A stretch of DNA of 11,925 nucleotides from JBJXHC01 sp046160825 (lineage in GTDB: Bacteria; Bacteroidota; Ignavibacteria; UBA10030; UBA6906): positions 1-11,925 of the forward strand of contig JBJXHC010000032.1 of NCBI GenBank assembly GCA_046160825.1, in the 5' to 3' direction. A program made the position numbers and the translations under genes. Shown piece after piece: positions 1-6,549 of the stretch (the first letter of the stretch is position 1; the number at the start of each line of letters is the position of its first letter). The notes under the pieces are model-generated. The model did not search any database, had not been told where the DNA came from, and saw only the letters and a list, made by a program, of their open reading frames with translations.

Positions 1-1098
1 CTGCTCGTTGGTGGGGAATTGCTCGATGAGCTTGAGGACGGTCAACATGGCCTCTTCCGGCGCTTTGCGCGCAATGGAGCGGCGCAACGTCTGGTGGTGG
101 CCGACATTCGAGCCGAAGAGCAACTCTTCGCGGCGTGTGCCGGAGAGATTGAGGTCGATGGAAGGGAAGACCCGTCGGTTGGCAAGGTCGCGATTGAGCA
201 CGAGCTCCATGTTGCCGGTGCCTTTGAACTCCTGAAAGATCAGCTCGTCCATGCGCGAGCCGGTGTCGATCAGCGCTGTGGCTATAATCGTGAGTGAGCC
301 GGCATCTTCGAACTTGCGCGCCGCCCCGAAAATGCGTTTGGGAATTTCCAGAGAACGAATATCCACACCGCCGCTCATTGTCCGGCCACTGCTCTTTTGC
401 TCAACATTAAACGCCCGCCCCATTCGCGTGAGCGAATCCAGCAGTAGCACAACATCCTTTCTGGTCTCCACTTTACGTCGCGCATATTCCAAGACGAGTT
501 GCGCAAGTCGTACATGCCGTCCACGTTCGCTGTCACTTGAGCTTGCAAACACTTCGCCCTTGATCGTGCGCTTCATATCAGTGACCTCTTCGGGCCGCTC
601 GTCAATCAACAGCACCAGCACTTCCACATCAGGGTTGTTCACGCTGATGGCATGCGCAAGGTGCTGCATGAGCATCGTCTTGCCTGCTTTTGGTGGAGAG
701 ACAATCAGCGCACGCTGACCCTTGCCGATGGGGCAGAAGAGATCCACAACTCGCATGGATGTGTGCGCATGCTGGCCAAGCGGATGGGTTTTCTTTCCTT
801 CAAGACGGATGACTTCATGCGGAGCGATTACTTCGAGTTGGGTGAAATCCGGTACGCGGCCCCACTCCTCCGGCGACATACCGTTGATGGTTGCAATCTG
901 TTTCACCTCAGGGCTTTTTCCGCGTTGTTCGTTCGCCTCACCCGTGAGGACAACACCGGCTCGCAGGCCGAACTTGCGCACAAGACCCGGCGGAACGTAC
1001 GGGTCGGTCGTTTTCGCCGCAAGTTCAAGCGAAGGCGTGCGGAGAAACCCAAAGTTTTTTTGATCGAGATCGAGTATGCCGGAGATGGGAATGGACAT
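1..1098 (-). CDS. rho: Transcription termination factor Rho (3' end cut by window edge)
   Basis: Rho is a hexameric RNA-dependent ATPase/helicase that ends transcription of untranslated RNA in the cytoplasm. I translated 366 codons, open to base 1. Seen: a cold-shock/OB RNA-binding segment at residues 7-20 with NFGFLR; the Walker A motif PPKAGKT at 135-141; the catalytic segment LLIDERPEEVT at 163-173; the Walker B/Q-loop stretch LLLDSLTRMGRAFN at 218-231; the R-loop SGGVD at 242-246; and the conserved GTGNMEL and SGTRREEL motifs near 293-299 and 319-326. Only about 10-15 C-terminal residues should be missing. The ATG at 1096-1098 is the first start after an in-frame TAG about eight codons upstream, and no clear Shine-Dalgarno precedes it. 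The N-terminal helical Rho_N domain (about 50 residues in E. coli) is absent, and so is the long N-terminal insertion of many Bacteroidota Rho proteins. Family assignment is very secure. Whether this is the main Rho or a paralogue is open. Confidence 0.96.
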   Translation of the reverse strand, partial: MSIPISGILDLDQKNFGFLRTPSLELAAKTTDPYVPPGLVRKFGLRAGVVLTGEANEQRGKSPEVKQIATINGMSPEEWGRVPDFTQLEVIAPHEVIRLEGKKTHPLGQHAHTSMRVVDLFCPIGKGQRALIVSPPKAGKTMLMQHLAHAISVNNPDVEVLVLLIDERPEEVTDMKRTIKGEVFASSSDSERGRHVRLAQLVLEYARRKVETRKDVVLLLDSLTRMGRAFNVEQKSSGRTMSGGVDIRSLEIPKRIFGAARKFEDAGSLTIIATALIDTGSRMDELIFQEFKGTGNMELVLNRDLANRRVFPSIDLNLSGTRREELLFGSNVGHHQTLRRSIARKAPEEAMLTVLKLIEQFPTNEQ

Positions 1099-1183
1099 TA
1101 AGGGCTTGGTTAGTGGTACCTACTGGATAAGGGTTGTGTGAAATGCTTGAATAACTTCCTACATTTTAACGGCACAGACAAAA

Positions 1184-1368
1184 TGAAGGACTAAAGTCCA
1201 TCGGCATTCTTGGTAAGTCTGGCTGTCCACGGCCTAAAGGCCGTGGCAATTTATTGAGTGCATTCACCTTCAGGTACTTGACTTGCCACGAGATTTATCT
1301 CGTGGTTTCTTGAAAGCCTGGAACCATCAAGGGCTTTAGCCAAACCGTTGGGTTAATACCCCATGGTT
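1184..1368. repeat. Cluster of five small hairpins with TAAA/TTTA/TAAT loops
   Basis: Five inverted repeats fill the region between rho and the DUF1028 gene. They are: 1188-1191/1196-1199 (GGAC-TAAA-GTCC, extendable to 1185/1202 over one mismatch); 1227-1234/1239-1246 (CCACGGCC-TAAA-GGCCGTGG); 1286-1293/1298-1305 (CCACGAGA-TTTA-TCTCGTGG); 1332-1334/1339-1341 (GGC-TTTA-GCC); and 1343-1353/1358-1368 (10 of 11 positions paired, one of them G-T, loop TAAT). The second and third are copies of one unit in opposite orientation, with consensus CCACGnnnTAAAnnnCGTGGCAA. Their three inner stem pairs differ but stay complementary. The layout resembles REP/BIME-type intergenic palindromes. There is no T-run, so these are not classical terminators. 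Family name and function are unknown to me. Confidence 0.8.
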
Positions 1369-1375
1369 GAGATCG

Positions 1376-2380
1376 CTACCGCCGTTGTTGCTTCGGCACC
1401 ATACCAAGAATCTTCTTGATTGTTGCGTCGTCGGCCGTCAACACTCCGGATTTTAGGAGTCGGGGAATCAGAGTCGCCCAATTGACGTCATTGACAAAAA
1501 TCGTCTTGAATAGCGGGAGGGATTCATCCACACGACCGACATTCACCAATGAGACGGCGTGCCAGAACTTCATTTCCATGTTGTCGGGAAACATCGCCTC
1601 GGCGGCGCCATATTCACGCAACGCTGCATCAACGTCGCCGTGTTCAATGGCGAGATCGCCCTGGTTCATCCGGTCATATGCGCGGTGGATATTCATCAGT
1701 CGCCGCAATTCTTTCAGTGGCTCCCGGTGATCTTCGACCCGCAATTCCATCGCACGGTCGGCCCACGGCTTACCTGTTGATTTCGCTTTCACAATCAAGA
1801 TGGCAGCAGATTGTTTTCCCCTGATGTCCCCGCCCACGGCTTCTGCTGCATCAAGCGCCGCGAGCATCCGGTCTGCAAGATCACCTGTGGCTTTCTCATA
1901 CGCTTCGGACATGGCAGGCCAGACTTTGTCATTCAGCATCAGGTTTGCCTGCACTGAATAGTTCTTGCCGACAATGTGTCCGGCTCCCTGTATGCACTTT
2001 GCTCCCGTGTGAGCAGCAACGTTTCCATGCGCGTCGATCATTGCAACCTGTCGCACATCCTTGCCGGGATCGGAAGCAACAAGAGCTTCGAGCGCCTGTT
2101 GCGCCGTTTTCCCGGCGCGCATCAGATCCAATCCCAGCGGGCCGTACGCGGGATCAACAAACGATTGCGTTGCAACCGCGCCAACTCCGGCCTCAGCCCA
2201 GGTAACGAGTGAGCCGACCGAGAACCAATGCGATTGAACGGCAACTCCCATTTCGCCAGTCACGGTGTCGCGTGCGACGATTGAATACGTGTGAACTGGC
2301 CGAATGTTGGAGGGTTCTCCAGCTGTCAGCAACGCGGTAATGAGAACACAACACGCGAGAAGTGATCCAAGGCGATTCAT
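1376..2380 (-). CDS. Secreted DUF1028 family protein with C-terminal TPR-like region
   Basis: This 334-residue protein belongs to DUF1028, a family placed in the Ntn-hydrolase superfamily whose reaction and substrate are not established. A short basic start followed by a hydrophobic stretch (about residues 3-20) and TAGEP looks like a signal peptide, so export is expected. The DUF1028 core follows from about residue 30: HTYSIVARD, GEMGVAVQSHWFSVGS, WAEAGVGAVATQSF, YGPLGLDLMRAGK and VAMIDAHGNVAAHTGAKC. The last roughly 110 residues are helical and TPR-like (AIEHGDVDAALREYGAAEAM, then a second helix pair). The ATG at 2378-2380 is chosen because GGAGG lies four bases upstream; a TTG start at 2401 would place that Shine-Dalgarno inside the gene. 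The gene stands alone, 234 bp downstream of the zinc-ribbon gene, with the hairpin cluster just after its stop. The family call is strong, the function unknown. Confidence 0.9.
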   Translation of the reverse strand: MNRLGSLLACCVLITALLTAGEPSNIRPVHTYSIVARDTVTGEMGVAVQSHWFSVGSLVTWAEAGVGAVATQSFVDPAYGPLGLDLMRAGKTAQQALEALVASDPGKDVRQVAMIDAHGNVAAHTGAKCIQGAGHIVGKNYSVQANLMLNDKVWPAMSEAYEKATGDLADRMLAALDAAEAVGGDIRGKQSAAILIVKAKSTGKPWADRAMELRVEDHREPLKELRRLMNIHRAYDRMNQGDLAIEHGDVDAALREYGAAEAMFPDNMEMKFWHAVSLVNVGRVDESLPLFKTIFVNDVNWATLIPRLLKSGVLTADDATIKKILGMVPKQQRR

Positions 2381-2614
2381 AACGCCTCCATGCAGAAACA
2401 AAACGGGTGAATTTCTATCGTAACTATCTGGGAACTGTAATGGAGTGGTAGTACAAATTCGACAAAAGGGGACGCAATGTCAACGATGGATTTTGAAAAC
2501 CGTATCAAGAAATTCCGCCGTATGGCCCACCGTCGGCTCAAACCAGGGATGAAACAGCCAGAACGTATGAGGTGTATCGGGGAGCGTTTTGACGTCTGTA
2601 CGAATGCGTCATGC
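2381..2614. other. Intergenic spacer, probable promoter region of the DUF1028 gene
   Basis: I see no convincing gene on either strand here. Reading on the minus strand, a TTGACA (2483-2478) is followed after 19 bases from its TTG by CGAATTTG (2461-2454). That keeps the TTG and TTTG parts of the Bacteroidota promoter pattern TTG-N19-TAnnTTTG but lacks the TA. It would give a leader of about 65 bases before the ATG at 2380. This is only a weak promoter candidate. Confidence 0.25.
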
Positions 2615-2875
2615 TTATGCCCGTTGCCATCTCTTAAGTGTAGGAATTTTCCTGACAAAGAAGAATGCCAGAAATCCGGGGATGTGCATTTCCTTCATCT
2701 TTTCCCGTACCCGCTCGATCATCTGGTCAACCGTGATGTCCGGTAGCGTGAACCTGCCATTCTGGTAACAGTTGCTACAGTACATCTTACTCTGGGAGCC
2801 GTCGGCCTCGGTGCCCCCGCCTTTCGGATCGCGGGCGAGAGGCATCCCGCAGCTTTGACAGTTTTTGTATTGCAT
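2615..2875 (-). CDS. Small putative zinc-ribbon protein
   Basis: This 86-residue protein matches the small 'putative zinc ribbon' family (Pfam Zn_ribbon_2 type). The hallmarks are CQSCGMPL at residues 6-13, GTEADGS at 21-27, YCSNCYQNG at 32-40 and the following FTLPDIT-DQMIE. Cys6, Cys9, Cys33 and Cys36 should hold one zinc ion. A short helical tail ends in IPTLKRWQ, also typical of the family. The role is unknown; these proteins are small, probably cytoplasmic, and often annotated only by the zinc ribbon. The ATG at 2873-2875 is preferred over a TTG at 2884 because GGAGG lies nine bases before the ATG. The gene begins 35 bases after the DinB-family stop codon on the same strand, so the two are probably co-transcribed. 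Confidence 0.88.
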   Translation of the reverse strand: MQYKNCQSCGMPLARDPKGGGTEADGSQSKMYCSNCYQNGRFTLPDITVDQMIERVREKMKEMHIPGFLAFFFVRKIPTLKRWQRA

Positions 2876-2910
2876 AAGATTCAACCTCCGTTGTTAGGGA
2901 GAAGGAATAA

Positions 2911-3414
2911 TTACACCACTGGCTCTTTCATTCCCCACTTCGCCCATTCATCACGGGTGGGGCCGTAGAGTCCGGGGACGGCCAGTCCGGCCATGCGCAT
3001 GAGTACGATCATCTCTCCGCGGTGATGGATCTGGTGCTTCACAAGCACGCTCAGAGTAAACCCGCGCTTCCATTTTTGTCCGTACATCTCGTCTTCCGTT
3101 GGCAGTGTGGCGTCGGTCCACTTCCTCTTCACTTCGTCGAGTACAGCAATGGCAGCTTCGTTGTATGCGGCAAAGATCTGTTTCGATGATGATGGAATCG
3201 GATCATCATGGTGCGGCTTTGTAATGTTCAATCCCGTTCGGTTCATCATCTCTGGAATCGTGATAACGATATGCCATGCGAGCCGGCCCAATGTTCGCAC
3301 ATCGGGATGAATAACTTGGTTCAACGACTTGTCGGTGACATGCTTGAAGACCTTTTGCGTGGCTTCAATTTCCTGGTACCACTCGTATTCAAAATCCGTG
3401 ATTCTATGGAACAT
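2911..3414 (-). CDS. DinB-family four-helix protein
   Basis: This 167-residue protein has the length and pattern of the DinB/YfiT-like metalloprotein superfamily, cytoplasmic four-helix bundles that bind a divalent metal through three histidines. The candidate ligands are visible: His48 in GRLAWHIV, and His127 and His131 in VKHQIHHRGEM, the typical HxxxHRGEM helix. The C-terminal segment (AGLAVPGLYGPTRDEW) is also usual. Members include thiol-dependent transferases and many stress-linked proteins of unknown substrate; the name does not imply DNA polymerase IV. The ATG at 3412-3414 has AGGAG eight bases upstream. It is the first gene of a probable two-gene unit with the zinc-ribbon gene. The substrate cannot be deduced. 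Confidence 0.88.
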   Translation of the reverse strand: MFHRITDFEYEWYQEIEATQKVFKHVTDKSLNQVIHPDVRTLGRLAWHIVITIPEMMNRTGLNITKPHHDDPIPSSSKQIFAAYNEAAIAVLDEVKRKWTDATLPTEDEMYGQKWKRGFTLSVLVKHQIHHRGEMIVLMRMAGLAVPGLYGPTRDEWAKWGMKEPVV

Positions 3415-3432
3415 GGGGAGAACTCCTGGTGG

Positions 3433-3590
3433 ATTGTCGATTTGTGGATTGGGTCATTGACGATTTATGTATGGCAAAACTGAAGGTTGAGAGATTGTTT
3501 CATTGACGATTTGCACTGCAAATGTCTTAGTCCGCGCCTTTATATATTTCTGCTTGATTCATCTTTAATCGTCAATGACCCAATCATCAA
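3433..3590. repeat. ATTGACGATT-type intergenic repeats, one copy inverted
   Basis: The spacer between the M28 peptidase and the DinB-family gene holds a perfect 19-base inverted pair at 3447-3465 and 3567-3585 (GATTGGGTCATTGACGATT and its complement), 101 bases apart. A third copy at 3494-3511 differs from the first in two positions (ATTGTTTCATTGACGATT). Further GATT/TGATT pieces surround them (3432-3450, 3584-3594). Between the copies is a near-palindrome, ATTTGCA-C-TGCAAAT, at 3509-3523. No gene is present. From memory, similar AATCGTCAAT-rich spacers are common in Bacteroidota genomes; the role here is not known. Confidence 0.75.
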
Positions 3591-3599
3591 TCAACCATT

Positions 3600-5246
3600 T
3601 TACTCCTTTTGCCTAATCCTTTCAAACTCATCACCTTTGTTCCATACTGGTTTCTTGTCGGCGTTGGCAACCATGAGTCCGACGAGATAGTTCAATTGCA
3701 CGTCCTCGACAGCACCGGAAAGATCCCAGTTTGGACTCAACTCGTCGCTCGGTTGGTGGTAGTGCAGCTTTGTGTATTCCGCATCCATCTTCTTGCCAAA
3801 GTCAGCAGGCTTGCCGATGTAGTCGAGTCCTGATTTGAGGAACATGCACGGGACACCGATCTTTGCAAAATTGAACTGGTCCGAGCGGTAGAACGAGCCT
3901 TTCTCGGGGAACTGGTCGGGCTTCACTTCGCGCCCCTGCAGCTTCGAGGCCGCCATCAACACATCGTCCATACTAGACTTACCTTTGCCGATCATGATGA
4001 TGTCGCGTGTACGGCCGAAGATGGGAAGGCCGTCAATGTTGATGTTGGCAGCGATCTTTGCGGGAGAGAAGGTGGGATTCTCTGAATAATACTGCGAGCC
4101 GATCAGGCCTTGTTCCTCAGCAGCGACGGTCATGAATACGATGCTGCGCCGTGGTGGTGATTGCAATGATGTGAACGCGCAGGCCGCATTGAGCAACGCA
4201 CTGACGCCCGTCCCATTATCCATTGCGCCATTGTAAATCGAATCGCCGTTCACAGTTCGACCGATGCCGAAGTGGTCGTGGTGGGCGGTGTAGATAACTG
4301 CTTCATCTTTCAATATTGGATCAAATCCCGGAAGAACGCCGATGACATTGGCGGTCTCAACCTGCTTCATACTTGTAGAGAGTGTCACCGAGGCCTTGAC
4401 GCCAAGTGGAACAGGGGCGAAGTCACGCGACTGCGCGGCAGCGTTTAAGGCATCATATTTCTTTCCGGCGAGTGCAAGAATTCGCCCTGCTGCCTCAAAC
4501 GTCGTCCAACCCTTGAGCGGGACTCTGGGTATGCCGGGTTTGGCTGCCAGTTCGAAGCGATCGCCCGACCAGGAATTCTGGACGACATTCCATCCATAAC
4601 CGGCTGACTCGTCCGTGTGAATAATGATTGCACCGATAGCGCCTTTGCTTGCCGCTATTTCATACTTATATGTCCAGCGTCCATAATACGTGCGCGCCTT
4701 GCCGCCGAAGAACTTCGGATCATCTCCCGCCGGATCATTGTTGAGCATGAGCAATATCTTCCCCTTGACATCGACATTCTTGTAGTCGTTCCATTGCTGT
4801 TCCGGTGCCACGATGCCGTAACCGACGAACACCATCTCGGCGTTCTCAACCGTGGTCGTTGCCTCTTGTGCGCCGGTGAATGCGACATACTCATTGCCGA
4901 ATGTAAATGATGACGATCCTCCGGAGCTGCTCATTACCAGTTTCGCCGACGGATCGGTCTTCATGCCTTTGATAACAACGGGTTGAAAATATGTCCCGTT
5001 ATTGCCGCCGGGCTTCAAGCCAAGCAGTTCCATCTGACTTGCAATGTACATCTGTGTCAACCGGTCTCCGCGTGTCCCTGGTCCCCGGCCTTCGAGCAAG
5101 TCATCGGAAAGGAAACGAATGTGACTCAACAGGCTTGATGGAGTAATAGCATCCATCGCCTTTCGTTGGTCTGCGGAGATCTCCGCCTGCTGCGCGTGTC
5201 CGACGATCACCATAAACAACAACGAGAGCATGACATATGAATACAT
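3600..5246 (-). CDS. Secreted M28-family zinc metallopeptidase with PA domain
   Basis: This 548-residue exported zinc peptidase is of the M28 (aminopeptidase/glutamate carboxypeptidase-like) family. A hydrophobic start (residues 4-17) ending at GHAQQ is a signal peptide. The FLSDDLLEGRGPGTRGD block at 45-61 is typical of M28 enzymes that carry a protease-associated (PA) domain. The PA domain follows at about 135-250 (VFVGYGIVAP, KGKILLML). The metal centre is complete: His322 and Asp324 in AHHDHFG, Asp343 in GAMDNGTG, Glu377-Glu378 in AAEEQGLIG, Asp405 in NIDG, and His497 in YHQPSDE. An active dinuclear zinc peptidase acting on peptides outside the cytoplasm is therefore likely; the substrate is unknown. 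The ATG at 5244-5246 follows GAGGG by five bases. It starts 33 bases after the glycosylase stop, so it probably belongs to the sfsA-led run, although its function is not obviously linked. Confidence 0.95.
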   Translation of the reverse strand: MYSYVMLSLLFMVIVGHAQQAEISADQRKAMDAITPSSLLSHIRFLSDDLLEGRGPGTRGDRLTQMYIASQMELLGLKPGGNNGTYFQPVVIKGMKTDPSAKLVMSSSGGSSSFTFGNEYVAFTGAQEATTTVENAEMVFVGYGIVAPEQQWNDYKNVDVKGKILLMLNNDPAGDDPKFFGGKARTYYGRWTYKYEIAASKGAIGAIIIHTDESAGYGWNVVQNSWSGDRFELAAKPGIPRVPLKGWTTFEAAGRILALAGKKYDALNAAAQSRDFAPVPLGVKASVTLSTSMKQVETANVIGVLPGFDPILKDEAVIYTAHHDHFGIGRTVNGDSIYNGAMDNGTGVSALLNAACAFTSLQSPPRRSIVFMTVAAEEQGLIGSQYYSENPTFSPAKIAANINIDGLPIFGRTRDIIMIGKGKSSMDDVLMAASKLQGREVKPDQFPEKGSFYRSDQFNFAKIGVPCMFLKSGLDYIGKPADFGKKMDAEYTKLHYHQPSDELSPNWDLSGAVEDVQLNYLVGLMVANADKKPVWNKGDEFERIRQKE

Positions 5247-5279
5247 GATGTCCCTCAGATTTTGATATGCCTGTAAATA

Positions 5280-6125
5280 TTACGTTTTCCGCCAATCAAT
5301 AAACAGTTTCCGTGAGGCGGGCTGACAGGTTGGACAAAAGAACACGTCGTGCCCGCGCACACCTTCCCTGCGAATGGTGGTTCCGCAACGTGGACACGGT
5401 TCGCCCTTGCGCCAGCGGACTTTCATATGCTCACGGACTTTGACGTGGATCGGTTGTTCTGCACTCTCAACATTCTTGATTCCCCATTCCATAACAGACC
5501 GAATGGAGGAGTACAATTGCATAATTTCATCGCTTAAGAGTTTCGCTGTGAAGGTCTTGGGATGAATTCGTGCATCGAACAGAATTTCGTCCGCGTACGC
5601 ATTGCCGATACTGCTCATGATGGTATGGTCATTGATGAACACGCGGACTTGCTTGCGAGAATGCTTCTTCGCGAGCGCCGCGAACGATTCAAGGGTGAAC
5701 TCCGATGAGAATATCGGCACGCCCTGTGTAGAGTATTTTGGGATGCCGCTGTAGTCTCCTGACCGTACAACATATACCTTCGCCATTTTTTGTTCATCAC
5801 AGATATTAAGAACCGAGTCGTCATCAAGTATCAATGAGAGACAGAGATACCCTTCGGGCCTCTCCTTGGGTCGCTGATGTTGAAGCTTTCCCATCAGCAT
5901 CAGATTCATAACAATATCCACCGAGTCGGAAAGTCCGAAGCGGATGAACGGACCTCGTAACTCCAGGTCATCGATTCTTTTATTGAGAAGGATTGCTGCG
6001 GCAGATCCTTCAATCGCAACGCGGAGAACAATCGGCTGCTTTATGGCCACATTGCGGATGGTGCGTCCGATGATAGCGGAGCGAAGATACTTCTGAATAT
6101 ACAAAAGGTCGGGTAGTTCGGGCAT
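5280..6125 (-). CDS. Divergent Fpg/Nei-type DNA glycosylase
   Basis: This 281-residue member of the Fpg/Nei (formamidopyrimidine-DNA glycosylase/endonuclease VIII) family is expected to remove oxidised bases and cut at the abasic site. Seen: the N-terminal MPELPD, which gives the catalytic Pro (residue 2 of the gene) and Glu3; the helix-two-turn-helix segment SSIGNAYADEILFDARIHP at 171-189 with its conserved Asn175; and a zinc finger with Cys244, Cys247, Cys264 and Cys267 (CPRCG...FFCPTCQ). Three points are unusual. Asp6 replaces the common Glu6. There is no lysine at the place of E. coli Lys57 (RGPFIRF at 57-63). The zinc-finger arginine usually five residues before the third Cys is His259, with an Arg at 257. 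A separate Bacteroidota-type subfamily is likely, so substrate range may differ from Fpg. The ATG overlaps the stop of the preceding gene (TGATG), which indicates translational coupling. Confidence 0.92.
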   Translation of the reverse strand: MPELPDLLYIQKYLRSAIIGRTIRNVAIKQPIVLRVAIEGSAAAILLNKRIDDLELRGPFIRFGLSDSVDIVMNLMLMGKLQHQRPKERPEGYLCLSLILDDDSVLNICDEQKMAKVYVVRSGDYSGIPKYSTQGVPIFSSEFTLESFAALAKKHSRKQVRVFINDHTIMSSIGNAYADEILFDARIHPKTFTAKLLSDEIMQLYSSIRSVMEWGIKNVESAEQPIHVKVREHMKVRWRKGEPCPRCGTTIRREGVRGHDVFFCPTCQPASRKLFIDWRKT

Positions 6126-6535
6126 CAGAACCCCGACGGATTCTCAATATCCATTTCGGATTTCAGGGTTGTGTTGGCATAAATGATCGTGTTGCGTTTC
6201 TCGGGTATCTGTACAGCCCAGTCTCCTTTGACGTTACGTACAATAGTGCCGAACAGTTTCCTCAGCTTGAGCTGGGAAAATTTCTCCCAGAACACCCATC
6301 CGAAGTAGGCGCATCCGGCGTCGATGAAGAATGCGGGGACACGTTCGCCCGGCTGTATGTCGACATGCTGAACGATGGTGGGAACGTATCCCTGTCGTTG
6401 CAACACATCAATGAACTCGAGAGAGACATCGCGTGATTCCCAGAGAAGCTCATGCTTGGCACGCTTGACGACGCGGCCTTCGATGATGTCGTTGAGTACG
6501 TCGCGGAGCTGTTCGGAAGGAGAGATGTCCGGCAT
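6125..6535 (-). CDS. Hypothetical protein between sfsA and the Fpg-like gene
   Basis: I do not recognise this 136-residue protein. It has no signal peptide or clear membrane helix and is probably a cytoplasmic mixed alpha/beta protein. The first 50 residues are charged and helix-prone (LRDVLNDIIEGRVVKRAKHE). The middle is aromatic-rich with FFIDAGCAYFGWVFWEKF near residues 79-96. The end, TIIYANTTLKSEMDIENPSGF, looks structured. The ATG at 6533-6535 is chosen because GGAG lies five bases upstream; a TTG at 6565 would overlap sfsA. It starts 14 bases after the sfsA stop, and its own TGA shares one base with the ATG of the glycosylase gene (TGATG). Such packing suggests a shared transcript and possibly a linked role, but no function can be assigned. 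Confidence 0.85.
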   Translation of the reverse strand: MPDISPSEQLRDVLNDIIEGRVVKRAKHELLWESRDVSLEFIDVLQRQGYVPTIVQHVDIQPGERVPAFFIDAGCAYFGWVFWEKFSQLKLRKLFGTIVRNVKGDWAVQIPEKRNTIIYANTTLKSEMDIENPSGF

Positions 6536-6549
6536 GGCGGCTCCGGTGT

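Noticed and set aside
652..1101. A 149-codon plus-strand reading frame opposite rho
   Set aside because: It is antisense to unmistakable Rho coding sequence on the minus strand and resembles no known protein.
1184..1368. Possible CRISPR array or Rho-independent terminator in the hairpin cluster
   Set aside because: Units vary in stem sequence, spacing and orientation, so they are not CRISPR repeats, and no T-run follows any hairpin.
2348..2362. Lipobox-like LLAC in the DUF1028 signal peptide
   Set aside because: The Cys would be at about residue 9, leaving too short a hydrophobic stretch; an ordinary signal peptide fits better.
2381..2401. TTG start at 2401 for the DUF1028 gene
   Set aside because: The GGAGG ribosome site lies inside that extension and is well placed for the ATG at 2380, which also opens a normal signal peptide.
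2477..2746. A plus-strand reading frame of 89 codons (MSTMDFENRIKK...)
   Set aside because: Its 3' half overlaps the zinc-ribbon gene on the other strand, and I see no recognised motif or supporting start signal.
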